64,000 nt of DNA, from assembly GCF_008831285.2 (NCBI RefSeq), contig NC_045145.1, positions 12,582,802 to 12,646,801 of the forward strand. The letters run 5' to 3'. Source of the DNA: Nymphaea colorata. Its lineage: Eukaryota > Streptophyta > Magnoliopsida > Nymphaeales > Nymphaeaceae. Made by a program: the position numbers and the translations under genes. Position 1 is the stretch's first letter, and each line of letters opens with the position of its first letter. The notes below the pieces were generated by a model. The model worked only from the letters and a program-made list of their open reading frames with translations, was not told the DNA's origin and made no database searches. This document shows, piece by piece, positions 35,516 to 46,483 of the stretch.

Positions 35516-35574
35516 AGTAGAAACATCATGCAACAAAGCGTTACCAATGATTTATGGTGAAGCCACAACTTATA
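35041..35574. other. DNA present only in segment A, with (CT)n(TA)n
   Basis: Absent at the matching place in segment B. Contains a microsatellite at about 35,453-35,512. No gene recognised. Confidence 0.6.
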
Positions 35575-35812
35575 GGTTGTGTTTGATAGCCTCATAATTC
35601 AGTTTCAAGGAGGCCTAAATAGGTGTGTTTTGGGAGAAGCTCAGTTTAGACAAATGGATTATGCTACATGTTAAAAACAATGGGTTTAAGGTTAGATGAA
35701 AGAATCTCCAACCTTAAGTCCATGGATCTGAAATCCTCTGAACTCAGATCAAGATCCATGGTGAAACAAACACAACCATTATGTTTACATCCATGGTGAA
35801 ACAAACACAACC
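35575..35812. mobile_element. MITE family M1, TIR GGTTGTGTTTG
   Basis: GGTTGTGTTTG at 35,575 and CAAACACAACC at 35,767-35,777 (and again at 35,802-35,812 after a local duplication of CCATGGTGAAACAAACACAA) form inverted termini. The interior has ATCCATGGATCTGAAATCC. The target duplication is unclear (ATA on both outer flanks). Related fragments: 622-705, 37,797-37,945, 60,118-60,200. Confidence 0.65.
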
Positions 35813-36928
35813 ATAATGTTTACTGGCTTCCGCTGATTTCAATATCCCATTTTTTTGTTCTGTTTTCATCTACTCTATTGTACTCTACCCTGTGTGACAG
35901 TGCCTTGTTCCTTTCACTGTATTCATCACCATATCAAACCTCTCCATTGTTTTGGGGAAGTTAAACACAGTGCCATAGCTAGCTCTTGTTACATTGACAT
36001 CTCAAGGGCCTATTGCCAATCCCACATCATCAACCAATGCTATGAATTGATCTTTCATTCAATTTCACTGTTGTTGCAGACTTCTCAAACTCCTACTTTC
36101 TTAGAAATTCGGGCAACCATGAATTATGTTAGTTTCGTAAGTTCTTACTCGCGAACAGGGGCGGAGGTAAGAGGCTGGCAGTGGCCATGGATTAAAAAAA
36201 TCAAAATTTTACTTATTAATTTTAAAAAATTTAGTTTAACCTATATATAAAATTTGTGTTTTTGTGCTAACAAAAATTCCTACCTCAGCCTCTGCTGGCA
36301 ACAATTATATGACATAGAGTCGAGCTGTTATTGTGATGTTATCGGCAAAAAACAAACTCTCCTTTGTTGATTGCAGTTTGCTCTCATTAGATGTATCTTT
36401 TTCTTAATTCGGTGTGTGTAGTCATTGCAATCATATGGTATAGAACCCATATCAAAGAACATGGCAAAAAGTGTGATTTATGCCACTACCCCATATGAGG
36501 GATGACTTGATTTGAGAGTGTAGCACCACAAAATCAAGGTTGGAAGGAAGGGAGGGTTGGCAGGGGCCATGGCCCCCCTCACATTTTTTTTTTAAATAAA
36601 CTACTTATATTTCTAAAAATTTTCAGCTTGGCATATATAAAAATTCTGAAAAATATTATTCGGGACCTGCACACTGTCAATGGACAAGTTTAATTACCTT
36701 TGGTGGAAGGTTTTCATACTGGTTCTCTAAGACGAGAAGCAGAAGGAGGCTCGAGTTCAATCAAACATGATTGACCATATTAGATCAATTGCCGTTCAAT
36801 TTTTTATTATTAAAAAACATTTTAAAAGTAAAAAATGACAACCTTAATGCTTATTGCTCATCAAACCACTCTTAATGAGATCCAATCCATAAGGTTAGAG
36901 TACCAAAAAATGATATATTGCTTGGTAA

Positions 36929-36942
36929 TATATATATATATA

Positions 36943-36977
<35 letters not shown>
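36929..36977. repeat. (TA)n(TG)n microsatellite
   Basis: Compound TA then TG repeat at the left edge of a 1.56 kb segment missing from segment B. Confidence 0.9.
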
Positions 36978-36978
<1 letters not shown>

Positions 36979-38602
36979 GGCTTTATGCAGACTCCATCCA
37001 GTACTATGAGGGCCAACAGCAACCAACAGGTTCACATTGATAAGAATGTGCTGATACATTATTTAAATATATATGTCACTGGATAGTTAAAGATGTTGCT
37101 GCAAACAACTACTGTAATATGGTGCAGCAACAATTTATGGTTCTATTAACAACGAGCTTATGGTACTTTTGGCTGTAGATTTTTTTTTTTCGGCAACATC
37201 CGGCATCCAGCAGATTTAAATCCATTTAGTCTTCTTCCAGTTGGAAACTGGACGTGTGATTGTTTTAATGGTCACACTGTTGTTGGGAGACATTCCTGGA
37301 AGTGCCAACTTGGACAAGTTGTAAACTGCTTGGCTTACATTTAAGTGCTCATGAATAATAATGCCCATGTTGTGAAAGTGGAAATTTTTAGACTTTCTCT
37401 GTACATCACAAATGTGCAGAATTGCGAATTTTGTGAGAGTTAAACATGCGCGTAGTCCTTTTGAATACATGGAACTAAATACTTGAGCTTAAAGCTACTA
37501 TGCATTTAGTATTGGATACTTTCTTGGGTGTATTTTTTTATCCACCTTTCCTTTACCCCATTTGTTTGATTTCATGGAACTTTTGTTTTGGGCACCGAAA
37601 AAGTTAAGAGACAAAAAATTTCTCCTAGCATTAAATTTCTACCTATTTAGGTGTTTAGGTGAAATTTTATTGCTGGTAATAAAGTTACATAATGGAATTT
37701 TATTGCTGGTATGGCTTAATGCAAATTTTGTAAGGTTCGTTTCGTGAAATGATCATTCTGCCCTTTCACCTTTTGGTCAAAGGTCACACGACAACGAGGC
37801 TGTGTTTGTTTGACGGTGATCCAAGATTTCAAATTCAGATCAGATCATCTTCCATCTGGTCTTAAATTCATGGATTGAAATCCATGTTACTGAAATCCTT
37901 AATTTGTTAAATTGGAAAACTTCGGATCTAAGATCTGAAGCCAACCCAAAGAAGGGCTTGTAGGAGAGCCCGACAAGCACATAGAAGTATTCCGTTTTAG
38001 ACATGGTTCCCATATTGTAATAAAAAGATTGGGCCTCTTGGGTTGATTCTAGGTACAGGATAAGAGAAAGTTTGGTTTCTAACAAGGCCAAATCTCACCA
38101 CAAGGCAAGTATCCAGAAATTGCTGGATCTTGGTATATGAAGCTGAAGAAACAAGTAACAAACATCCTGAAAAGCTAGCTGGTCGGACTATGGTTTTTGT
38201 AAAGAAGCAGATTTCTAGTTCGTTTCCGTGGGCATTATACTTCTACATCTTCTACATCTTAAGTGATAGATGTTGTACCTAAATTAAAGGGTACATTGTT
38301 GTTATCATTGATGCCAACACTGTCAAGGACCCCAAAAGCAAGCGGGAATGGGGGCCCTTCAGTAATTTTTACCGTCCATGAGTTGTTAATCTATCGCTCA
38401 CCGACAGAAAGTAGTGGCTTGAAATAGAGCAAAGGCTGTATAACCATTGAGAGGAGTGTAGAAAAAGTCTGGCTTTGGTCATGCCCACTTCTAGAGAGTA
38501 AATGAACACTTTTCTCTCCCACTTATATATATATACATATAGGCTTTATGCTGCCTCGATCCAGTACTATGAGGGCCAACAGCAACTAACAGGTTCGCAT
38601 GG
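36975..38602. repeat. 1.56 kb insertion bounded by direct repeats
   Basis: A roughly 63 bp phrase (TATAGGCTTTATGC..., AGTACTATGAGGGCCAACAG, ...ACAGGTTC) stands at 36,975-37,037 and at 38,538-38,602. Segment B has it once, at about 61,420-61,460, so A gained the intervening DNA or B lost it. The inner DNA holds an M1 fragment (37,797) but no gene. Confidence 0.75.
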
Positions 38603-39410
38603 AAAACTGCTTTGTTTTTCTTCCAAGATGGCCTTCGATAAGCTTACATTGGAAGTGGCAAAGGATATGATTCAAATGGGACAGATGTACCTTTTAACCC
38701 TATCTGATTTATCGAATATTCACATATCAAGATTCAAAGTTGAATGCACTGAAGTGTATGCCACAGTTGAATCTGATTTTCAAATACACAACCTAAACCC
38801 CATCCGAATCCGAGTGTTTAATTTCACAGCCAAAACACTGAAATCCGAACCAAATTATTACATGTTAAAATTGACTTTCAACATTATTAGATTAGATATA
38901 GGAATTTGAATCCAGTCAGATATTTACCATAAACCGAATTTGAATCTGATTGGATGTCATTTATTAAATCTCAATCCGATCTGATATTCATCCATAGAGA
39001 GGCGGAATTGTATCAATGCTTACAAGATTAGCTCCATTTTAGAGGACACTTGGATCAGTGTTAGGAATGCCAATCAATTGGATTTGAATCAAATATAACC
39101 TTTTCAATATTTGTTTCTTTTGATATTCACATATCTGGATTTAGACATAAATGAAGAAAAATTTATACCATATCCGAATCTGAATTCATGATCCAAACCC
39201 AGTTAGAATCCGATTTTTAAATTGAATCTAAACCACATTACAGTATGTTAAACTGCATCGATATTGGATATAGGATATTTAGAATCTCAATCCGATCAAA
39301 ATTTATTTAAATCCAATTCCGATGGGATGTCATTACTTAAATTTTTATATGATCCATGACATAAACACAACAGAATTTAATTAATTTGAACAACTACAAA
39401 CAACACTTTC
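38603..39410. repeat. GAATC(T/C)GAAT-type dispersed repeat
   Basis: Dense GAATCTGAT, CCGAATCTGAATTC and GGATATAGGATATTTA phrases. Related copies lie at 41,690-42,190, 43,785-44,160, 53,620-53,900, 54,245-54,360, 56,205-56,460, 57,450-57,740 and 61,460-62,230. A plus open frame (38,502-38,909) is repeat-derived. Confidence 0.75.
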
Positions 39411-39439
39411 AGGACATCAATTATACAATGCCGAACGGC

Positions 39440-39445
39440 TTTATT
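39440..39445 (-). terminator. Poly(A) signal AATAAA of cystatin 1
   Basis: Minus-strand AATAAA about 145 bp after the stop codon. It is conserved at 62,305-62,310 behind the broken cystatin 3, but changed to AATAAG behind cystatin 2 (about 54,431). Confidence 0.6.
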
Positions 39446-39588
39446 ACATGATCACCAAAGAATGGATTGTGACTAGAAACAGAACTTAGACGAACAGAGA
39501 AACAGAGAACAAGGGGTTCTAGGAGAGTTCCATAGAACTTTATCATGAGCTATGAACAGAATGGGAGTAGAAAGCAAGCATTGCTTAA

Positions 39589-39900
39589 TCAAGGAAAAAC
39601 CGGCTCAAACGATGGCAGGGTCTTGACGTTCTCCCACGGCTTCTCATACACAAGAGCCTTGTAGTGCTTGACATACCCTGCTTTGAGGGCCTTGATAAGC
39701 AGTCTGTAGTTGGTTCCCGCCACCACCTGGCTCTGAGCCTCCACCACCTCTACGAACACAAGGGCTGCTGCTTCATGGTGCTTCTTGTTGAATTCAGCCA
39801 CCGCAAACTTGCCCAGCTCCTGTACATGCTTGTTGTTCTTCACGTCCTGGACTGGATGGAAACCGCCCAGAGCGGTCACTGAGGAATTGGAAGAAGCCAT
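39589..39900 (-). CDS. Phytocystatin (cysteine protease inhibitor), cystatin 1
   Basis: Encodes a 103-residue type I phytocystatin, which inhibits papain-like cysteine proteases by tight reversible binding. All landmarks are present: GG near the N-terminus (residues 12-13), the plant alpha-helix signature LGKFAVAEFNKKH (about 30-42), the first hairpin QVVAG (about 58-62) and the Trp loop PWEN (about 88-91). No signal peptide is visible, so the protein is probably cytosolic or leaves by another route. It is intronless over its full length, whereas many plant cystatins have an intron. The start is the first Met of the frame with G at +4; a TATA box lies 150 bp upstream. It looks functional. Closest to the short cystatin-1/5-like group. 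Cystatin 2 at 54.6 kb and the fragment at 62.5 kb are paralogues. Confidence 0.95.
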   Translation of the reverse strand: MASSNSSVTALGGFHPVQDVKNNKHVQELGKFAVAEFNKKHHEAAALVFVEVVEAQSQVVAGTNYRLLIKALKAGYVKHYKALVYEKPWENVKTLPSFEPVFP

Positions 39901-40200
39901 TAGGACAGCGAATTGAGAAGGGATCGGATCTATGGAGGACAGAACGGAGAAGCAAGGTGGGGTTATTTGCCTTTTGTTTCTGGAGAATGTTGAAATGAAT
40001 TAATATATCAGCCAACGACCAATGATGGTCTTGAGAAAGCTGCCTGAGATCATATTTATATTGCTAATTTGGCACGTTGGAATCCCAAAGCAAACGTCTG
40101 GAGGATAAGACATGCAACTAGAAAGAGCGTTTGACCCGTCCTCTTCCTCTTCCTCAATTTTCAGCCTTGGCCACTGAGTTGAAATGCATTACGTGGTCAT
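39901..40200 (-). promoter_or_regulatory. Promoter of cystatin 1
   Basis: Minus-strand TATAAATA at 40,053-40,060. CAACGTGCC (ACGTG core, ABRE/G-box-like) lies just upstream at 40,071-40,079 and a second ACGTG at 40,191-40,195; both are conserved in position and context before cystatin 2. A TTGACC (W-box core) at 40,131-40,136 is present here but not in the paralogue. The whole block aligns with 54,892-55,195. Hormone or stress control is an inference from these cores. Confidence 0.7.
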
Positions 40201-40377
40201 CCTTTCTTCCTTCCTTCCTATGCATTTTAACAATAACCCGCTCTTTCTTTCTTCCCTTTCTTTATTTAATACTACTTCATATTGTAAATGCTGCTTTTCT
40301 TTCTCTCTGTCCAGTCTGTGAGAGAGAGAAACAAGATCATTCTGCAACCCATGGAATACCCATTGCCTTCAAATCCT

Positions 40378-40471
<94 letters not shown>

Positions 40472-40497
40472 TCATGCCATTAATTTGAATTTTATCG
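40201..40497. repeat. (CT)n(TA)n microsatellite and T/C-rich DNA
   Basis: (CT)n from about 40,380 to 40,414, then (TA)n to about 40,469. No gene. Confidence 0.9.
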
Positions 40498-40955
40498 AAG
40501 GCATGATTTAGTGCACCATCCATTAAAATTCCTCTGAATCTCTCCACAAATTTTTTATTTAATTTTGAAAATGCAAATTTGCCCCGTCTAGGACATTAAC
40601 CAAATGTCAATAACAAATTGCCTACTCCAAGACTCCGACAAAACAATATTAATGTGGACCCCCGAACACATAGATTCTCCTGTTTCATTTGCTCAATCTT
40701 CAGCTTTCTTTCTTGGTTAGTTTGATCAAACTCTTGATTTTACGTGGTGATCCATAACGTGTCAGACTTTGTTTCACTAGTCTTATCTTCTTTCCTTGTT
40801 ATTGCTTCTCATCAATATATAGTCATATACGTCAAAGAATATGCAAATATGAAAGCTCCTTTTTTTCATTAAATGAAAAAATGATGACTCCCAGTTCGCT
40901 GAAATATTGAAATTTTATGGAAAGATAAGCTTTTAAGATACATCAGATCTGAATG
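40498..40955. repeat. Upstream block E, copy 1
   Basis: Shares colinear phrases with 44,395-44,910, 57,080-57,440 and, briefly, 55,718-55,840: AATGTCAATAACAAATTGCC, GACAAAACA, TCTTTCTTGGTTA, GGTGATCCATAAC, AAGATAAGCTTTTAA. It lies 0.6 kb upstream of cystatin 1, so it marks the upstream end of a cystatin unit. Confidence 0.8.
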
Positions 40956-41639
40956 TGTAATAAAGTATAAACCCCCATCAAAGGACCTTGCAAGAAGTGT
41001 GGTCTATGCCACTATCACACGAACGGGATGACTTTAATTGAGAAATTGTTTCCATAGAGATGTAAATATCATAGCAAAGATAAAACCAGGGTTGTCAAAC
41101 AGTCTAACCTCATATTCGGGTAGGGCCAAACTGAACCTGAATCTAAAAAATACATTGTATAACTAAAATTTTTTAATTTTTTCAATGTATTTTTTTTTCA
41201 ATTAGTTGGGGTGAGGCCATGGCTTAGGTGGCCTCCCTTCTCCCTCCGCCCCTAGATAAGACTGTCTACTATGTTTTGCATGGGTGTTCTTGTGGTGCCT
41301 TAAGAATGGTTGCACCAAAGGATAAAGTGGATCGCGTGATCCAATTCATCATGGGTCTTAGCAATTCTTATAACGCAGTCATTGGAAAATTCGAAACAAA
41401 TTGAATTTTTTGACCTGTTACCCTTGGTGGTTTTATATATATATAATTTGCACCACCTGATCCAACATGATGAACGGTTAAGAGAAAATTAAGAAGAAAA
41501 ATGTGATGGATATTTTCATCATCTAATATTAGTTTACGAATTTTTCCCTTGCTTTTCTCTTAACTATTCGTCTACTTTAGATAAACGGTCTTGGTTAGAT
41601 AGCTAGGTGACCTTAGATAACTATAGCCACCGGCATTCA
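40956..41639. other. Non-coding DNA
   Basis: No gene recognised. Confidence 0.45.
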
Positions 41640-41641
41640 CT

Positions 41642-41690
<49 letters not shown>

Positions 41691-42200
41691 CGGTTCACAT
41701 GGAAAACTGCTTTGCTCTTCTTTGAAGATGGCCTTCTAAAAGGTTACATTTGAAAATGATAAAGAATCTGATTCGAATGTGAGATACCTTTTTACCATGT
41801 CTGATTTATCGAATATTCACTTACTTAGGTTCAAAGTTGAATGAAGAGAAGTGTTTGTCATATTTGAAACTGATTTTCAAATTCACGATCTAAACCTGAT
41901 CCAAACCATAGTTTTAATTTCGGAATTATCGAATCTGACTTTTAACTATGCAATCAAATCTGAACCAAATTAGGATATTGTAAAAAGTGACTTTCAAAAT
42001 TAATAGATATTAGGTATAGAATACTTATTTCAACCTAAATCAGAATTTGAATCCAATCAGGTATGGATCTGATCAGATGTCGTTTATTGAATCTGAATCT
42101 GATCTGAATGCTTAATCGAATGTCAAGTTTCTTTTCATATGTGACATTTGAAAGCATATCAGTCATATATCTAATCTGAATTGATCCATTGACAATCCTA
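41640..42200. repeat. Segment C: third copy of the pre-cystatin repeat
   Basis: (TA)n(TG)n at 41,642-41,689, then GGTTCACATGGAAAACTGCT and TCTGATTTATCGAATATTCA, matching 38,592-38,735 and 61,458-61,590. It begins a cystatin unit that now lacks a gene. Confidence 0.8.
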
Positions 42201-43784
42201 TAACAGAATATGTCCTTTTAGTATAATTTAAATTGTCTTTTAACGCAAGTTAAGATAGATATAGATGCCATTAAATCTTCATTTTTTGTAAGCATTTAAA
42301 TAACCCAAGTTGATGGCTAATGCAGTTCGTTTGGGTGGCTCAAGACTGTGAGATGTAATGTAGTTCTGCAATTTGAAATAGAATCTCTGATCCAATTTGC
42401 CTGGTTTTATATAAGCATTGGAATTCATATTTGGTTCCAAAACTGAGTCTGCCCAAATCCTGAAAGGTGAGATCCTATTGGGTCGGATCCAATACATGGT
42501 AGCTTTTGCATTGAAATTATCGATCTTAGCTTTTGCATTGAAATGGATCCTTTTGCGGTTATATCAGATAATGATCCTTAATTTTTTGGTGTTTTAATTA
42601 GGACTTATTGATTATTTTGCTATAATCATGCAGTTTCGTGGTAACAAAGCGGGCAGGTCATGTTTACTCGTCGGTTTAAGTTGATTGATCTAATAGCTAC
42701 ATCACCTTCTCAGTTTGAATTTGAAAGTAATGGAAAAACTGCAAAGTTTGAACATCGTAGTTTCCCATTTACATGGCGCAAATTTATCTCTCATTTATGT
42801 TCCTTTTATGCATTATAATAGTTTGGGTACCTGAGGGAGCCGAAACCCCCCTCCCAATCTTTCTACTCTTAGGGAATAAGACTGTTTTACATCGTCCGTG
42901 GAGAGCTGTACACCCATAAATTAGAGTGTCATGTAATCATTGTTTTCTATTCAAAAATTAGTATATGCGAGAATCAGACTCACCTACCTAACCAGGTATG
43001 CTACGCTCCTTAAGATAGAGCATTATAATAGTTGATTACATGTAAAATGAGCTACAAACATGCACTAAACTTACAGGCATGACTGTTTGGTGCATGCTGG
43101 ACTTGCAAGTGTATGTGTGTGGAATTTATAGAGAGATAGAGGGTGCTTTGATCACACAAGAATAAGCTACAAACACATGCACCACTTATAGGCATGACTG
43201 GCCCCAAGGGGTGTAGCATCGCTCTGGCCATTGAAAGTTTGGTTGTTTTGATTCCTGTGATGCTTCCTCTAGACTGCCAAAAGTGGATGTACAACACTCT
43301 AATTAATAGGTGTATCACTGCCAGAGATCTTAAAGCAATCGTGGACCTGAGGAGCATAACAAAAAAATATTTTTCATGAGGGGACCCAATTATAATTTCA
43401 AAATTTTAACAGGTGTAGAAATATAATTTTTCAAAAATTTTATATAAGATAAACAAAATTATGTAAATCAAACATCTAATTTTTTTTTTTTTTTAAGTAA
43501 CAAGGCCTCTGTTGGCCCGCCCTTGGCTCCTCTCCCTTGAAGACAACCAATAAAAATGGGGTGACACAGGTCGATGAACCAAGACCAGGCAATGGGTTGG
43601 ATCCATCTATGAATTTTGTCAACCCAAATTCAATCGTTAAACTCCAATGGATAAACTTTTTTTTTTTTTTGAAATGCATTATAAAAATATCATTTCATGT
43701 TAAAGAAAGTATAAATTTGCTGAAATCAAAGTCAATCGGGCCAGGGTCAAGAAATCATCCTATATATAGTCGATAACGAGAGCC
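42201..43784. other. Non-coding DNA
   Basis: Short open frames near 43,052-43,379 on both strands are not recognisable. Poly-T at about 43,480-43,494. Confidence 0.4.
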
Positions 43785-44165
43785 AGGATTGTGTCAATGC
43801 TTAGAAGAGCAGATCGATCTCCTAGAAAACTCTGTCCAGTCTTGCTGATGTCAATGAATTGCATTTGAATCAGATATACTCGTTACTATGTCCATTTTTT
43901 GGATGTTTATATATTCAGATTCAGATATGAACAATAAAAAAAATTATCATATCTGAATCTGAATTTACAACCCAAATCTAAATGGAATCTGAACTTTAAA
44001 TTGAATGCAAACTGCATTACTGTATCTTAAGATACTACAAATATTGGATATAAGATATTTATTTAAAATTATATCCAATTCAAATCTGAATCTAATCAAA
44101 TATTTATTTAAATCCAATTTGAATTGGAGTCATTACTTAAAATCTAATGTGATCCATGCAACAGA
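43785..44165. repeat. Relic of a cystatin unit: 3' flank without the gene
   Basis: GTGTCAATGCTTAGAAGA through TCATTACTTAAAATCTAATG, then GATCCATG, matches 39,010-39,365, which lies just before cystatin 1's 3' end. The matching cystatin never appears: a GGGCC-type repeat (CCTGGCCCGGGCCTGGCCC) takes over at about 44,170. Confidence 0.75.
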
Positions 44166-44394
44166 ATCCCAGACCCTAAAACCCTGGCCCGGGCCTGGCC
44201 CGAGACCGGAACCCGAGCCTAAGACCGAACTGATTAAAATATAAAAAATATTTTTTAAATGTAAAATAATTTTTTTAAATATAAAATATATCTTAAGGAA
44301 TAAAATATACGTTATTATTAAAATACAATAATATTAAATAATGATTCATCAAGTCGAGTACTGGGTAATCGTCGCCTACCGGAGCCCAATAAAT

Positions 44395-44910
44395 GCCCAT
44401 TCCTTTCAAATCCTCATTCCGTGTTGAACTTCGTTCAAAAAGTGATTTAACACACCGTCCATTAAAATTCGATTTTCGGTTTGGTTTCTTCCGGGACCCC
44501 CCAACAAATTAAACATTTGATTTTGGAAAAAAAAAAAGCAAATTTGCCACGTGTAGGACTTCCACGAAATGTCAATAACAAATTGCCGTCTCCAAGACTT
44601 TGACAAAACATGAACCACCGAACACGTACATTCTCTGGTTTCATTTGCTCAATCCTCATCTTTCTTTCTTGGTTAATTTGATCAAACTCTTAGAACTGTA
44701 TTTGGTGATCCATAACTTAACGTTTCGAACTTTGTTTCACTAACTTTCCTTGTTATTGCTTCTCGTGAATATATAATCATGTAAGTTAAAGAATACGCGT
44801 ATATGGAATATAGATGAATACTCCTTTCATTAAAATGAAAGAATAATGACTCCGGCTTCTTTGAAATATTGAAATTTTAAGGAAAGATAAGCTTTTAAGA
44901 TCGGATCTGG
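44395..44910. repeat. Upstream block E, copy 2 (gene-less unit)
   Basis: Colinear with 40,498-40,955: AATGTCAATAACAAATTGCC, TTTCATTTGCTCAATC, CCTTGTTATTGCTTCTC, GGAAAGATAAGCTTTTAAGA. With 43,785-44,165 it brackets the place where a cystatin should be. Confidence 0.85.
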
Positions 44911-45219
44911 ATGTGGAGAACTTGGCATGTACACAAGTAGATGGAGGACGGCTTTTGATTTTCTACTTGTCTCTCAAAAAAAATATATATATATATTTCA
45001 TGATTTTCTACTTTCCGGACAATGTCTGCATGGGGGCCACAGAACCTCAACTCATAGTGTGATTTTCGTTAAATGGATCTCACATGCTGTCATGGGAAAT
45101 CCATTGCCTATACAAATCATTGACCGGAATAGTAGATAAAAGGTTAGTAGCTTCAGCAAGCAGCCAACCCTTGCGAATGGAAAGCCTATTAAGAAAGTTG
45201 TTGCACCTAAAAAAAAAAT
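44911..45219. other. Non-coding DNA
   Basis: No feature recognised. Confidence 0.4.
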
Positions 45220-46483
45220 CGCAGTTTCTTTGTGACTTTCAATGATATTGAGTAAGTGCTGCTTCTAATCTCCACCATTGGCCAGCAGGTAAATGCACCC
45301 GAAGTCATTTTCAATGTTGACTAGGTGCCCAATGCATTCCATAAGAACTTCTGTTTCCCACCACCCTATGTTGTTCCCAAACTAGCAAGCCAAACCAAAC
45401 CGAAAACCATCAGAGACGTCTCTAATGAGACCTGCCACTCCTCTTTTGCCACCCTTGCACCATGAGGTAATGCTGATTTCAACCCATACATCATCATAAT
45501 TGACTCCATTGCTCCATGGGATCCCAGAGCGAAGCTAGTTACGAATTTTGTTCTGATGGGTTCCTTTCCAATGGAAATTCCACCAGAATTCGCTAAAGTG
45601 CGTCCAAAACTGTGTCGCCAAGTTGCCAATTGGGATATCGCCCTTATGCTTAATGTGGTTACGAGTTTTCCAGATGAACCATATCACCATATGGAAACTG
45701 TCTTTCCAGCATTTATCAAAGATTTTATCTTTGAAGCCTTTCTTATGCCACCAGATAAGACCTTGCATTATGTTTTTGGGACTCTTATGTCACTGTTTGG
45801 CTGTCCCAAATTTACCAAAAATACAATTCCAGATGGACTGAGCTCCCTTGCAGCTGAAAAACACATGTTTGATGTCTTCAATCTCTTGCTTGCAGACAAG
45901 GTACCTCGAAGCGAGAGACTGACCCTGTTTTTGCACAAAACCATCCATAGAAAGATGGCCTCAAACCCTTAAATAGACAATCCAGGTGGCTCTTGGAAGT
46001 CCTCTCCCTTTCCAAACGAGCATATTGCCGTTGTTCTTAGAACCTTTCTTCCTAGTCCTTTGCCAAAATTCATGCCGATTGAAATCCCTTTGATCTCCAT
46101 TTCTCCATACCATAACATTCAAGGACACGAGAAAGGAATGTTTAATTTAGCGAGGAGGTGACTAATGTATTCCCCATTCACTTCCATAATATCTTTAACT
46201 GTGCTCCCAACTGTATCACGAATTAAATGTAGATGGGATAAGGGGATCTTATCTATCAGTCGCTCTTCTCCCCATTGGTCAGTCCAGAATTTGGCCAATG
46301 CACCATTGTCAATCTTCCAGCGGACGTCCCTTTGATCCTACTCCAAGCCTGCAGAGCCCTATGCCATGCTTTGGACACCCTTTGGACCCTTATATTGTTG
46401 TTGGTTAGGCCTTTCCGCTCATAGTAACGACCTTTAACAAGCCCTGCCCAAGGGAAGGATTGCTGGAACACGTGATACACTAA
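45220..46483 (-). pseudogene. LINE 3' part: RT tail, zinc-binding module, RNase H-like end
   Basis: Minus strand, continuing the LINE from 48,594. 46,256-46,483 encodes VYHVFQQSFPWAGLVKGRYY and VSKAWHRALQAWSRI, the post-RT 'thumb' of plant L1 elements. 45,780-45,920 has CKQEIEDIKHVFFSCKGAQS, the zinc-binding module. 45,535-45,768 has FHMVIWFIWKTRNHIKHKG, and 45,290-45,480 resembles the C-terminal RNase H-like domain (GVAGLIRDVSDGF). Internal stops and frame changes show it is dead. A plus open frame at 45,556-45,972 is its antisense shadow. Confidence 0.85.

Larger units (their letters stand above)
33892..39588. repeat. Segment A: large duplicated block left of cystatin 1
   Basis: Colinear with segment B (59,249-62,489), from AGGTATGATGAG(G/A)(G/C)TATAG to the cystatin 3' end. 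Long identical runs include GAATATGAAAACTAGAATTT and GGTATAGAACCCATATCAAA. Relative to B, A has extra DNA at about 34,395-34,755, 35,040-35,690 and 37,038-38,540. Other parts match in order. Confidence 0.9.

Noticed and set aside
39664-40015. Frames overlapping cystatin 1 on plus (39,664-39,882) and minus (39,794-40,015)
   Set aside because: Shadows of the cystatin coding and leader sequence; they contain no domain.
45556-45972. Plus-strand frame of 138 codons
   Set aside because: Antisense of the LINE zinc-binding and tail region.
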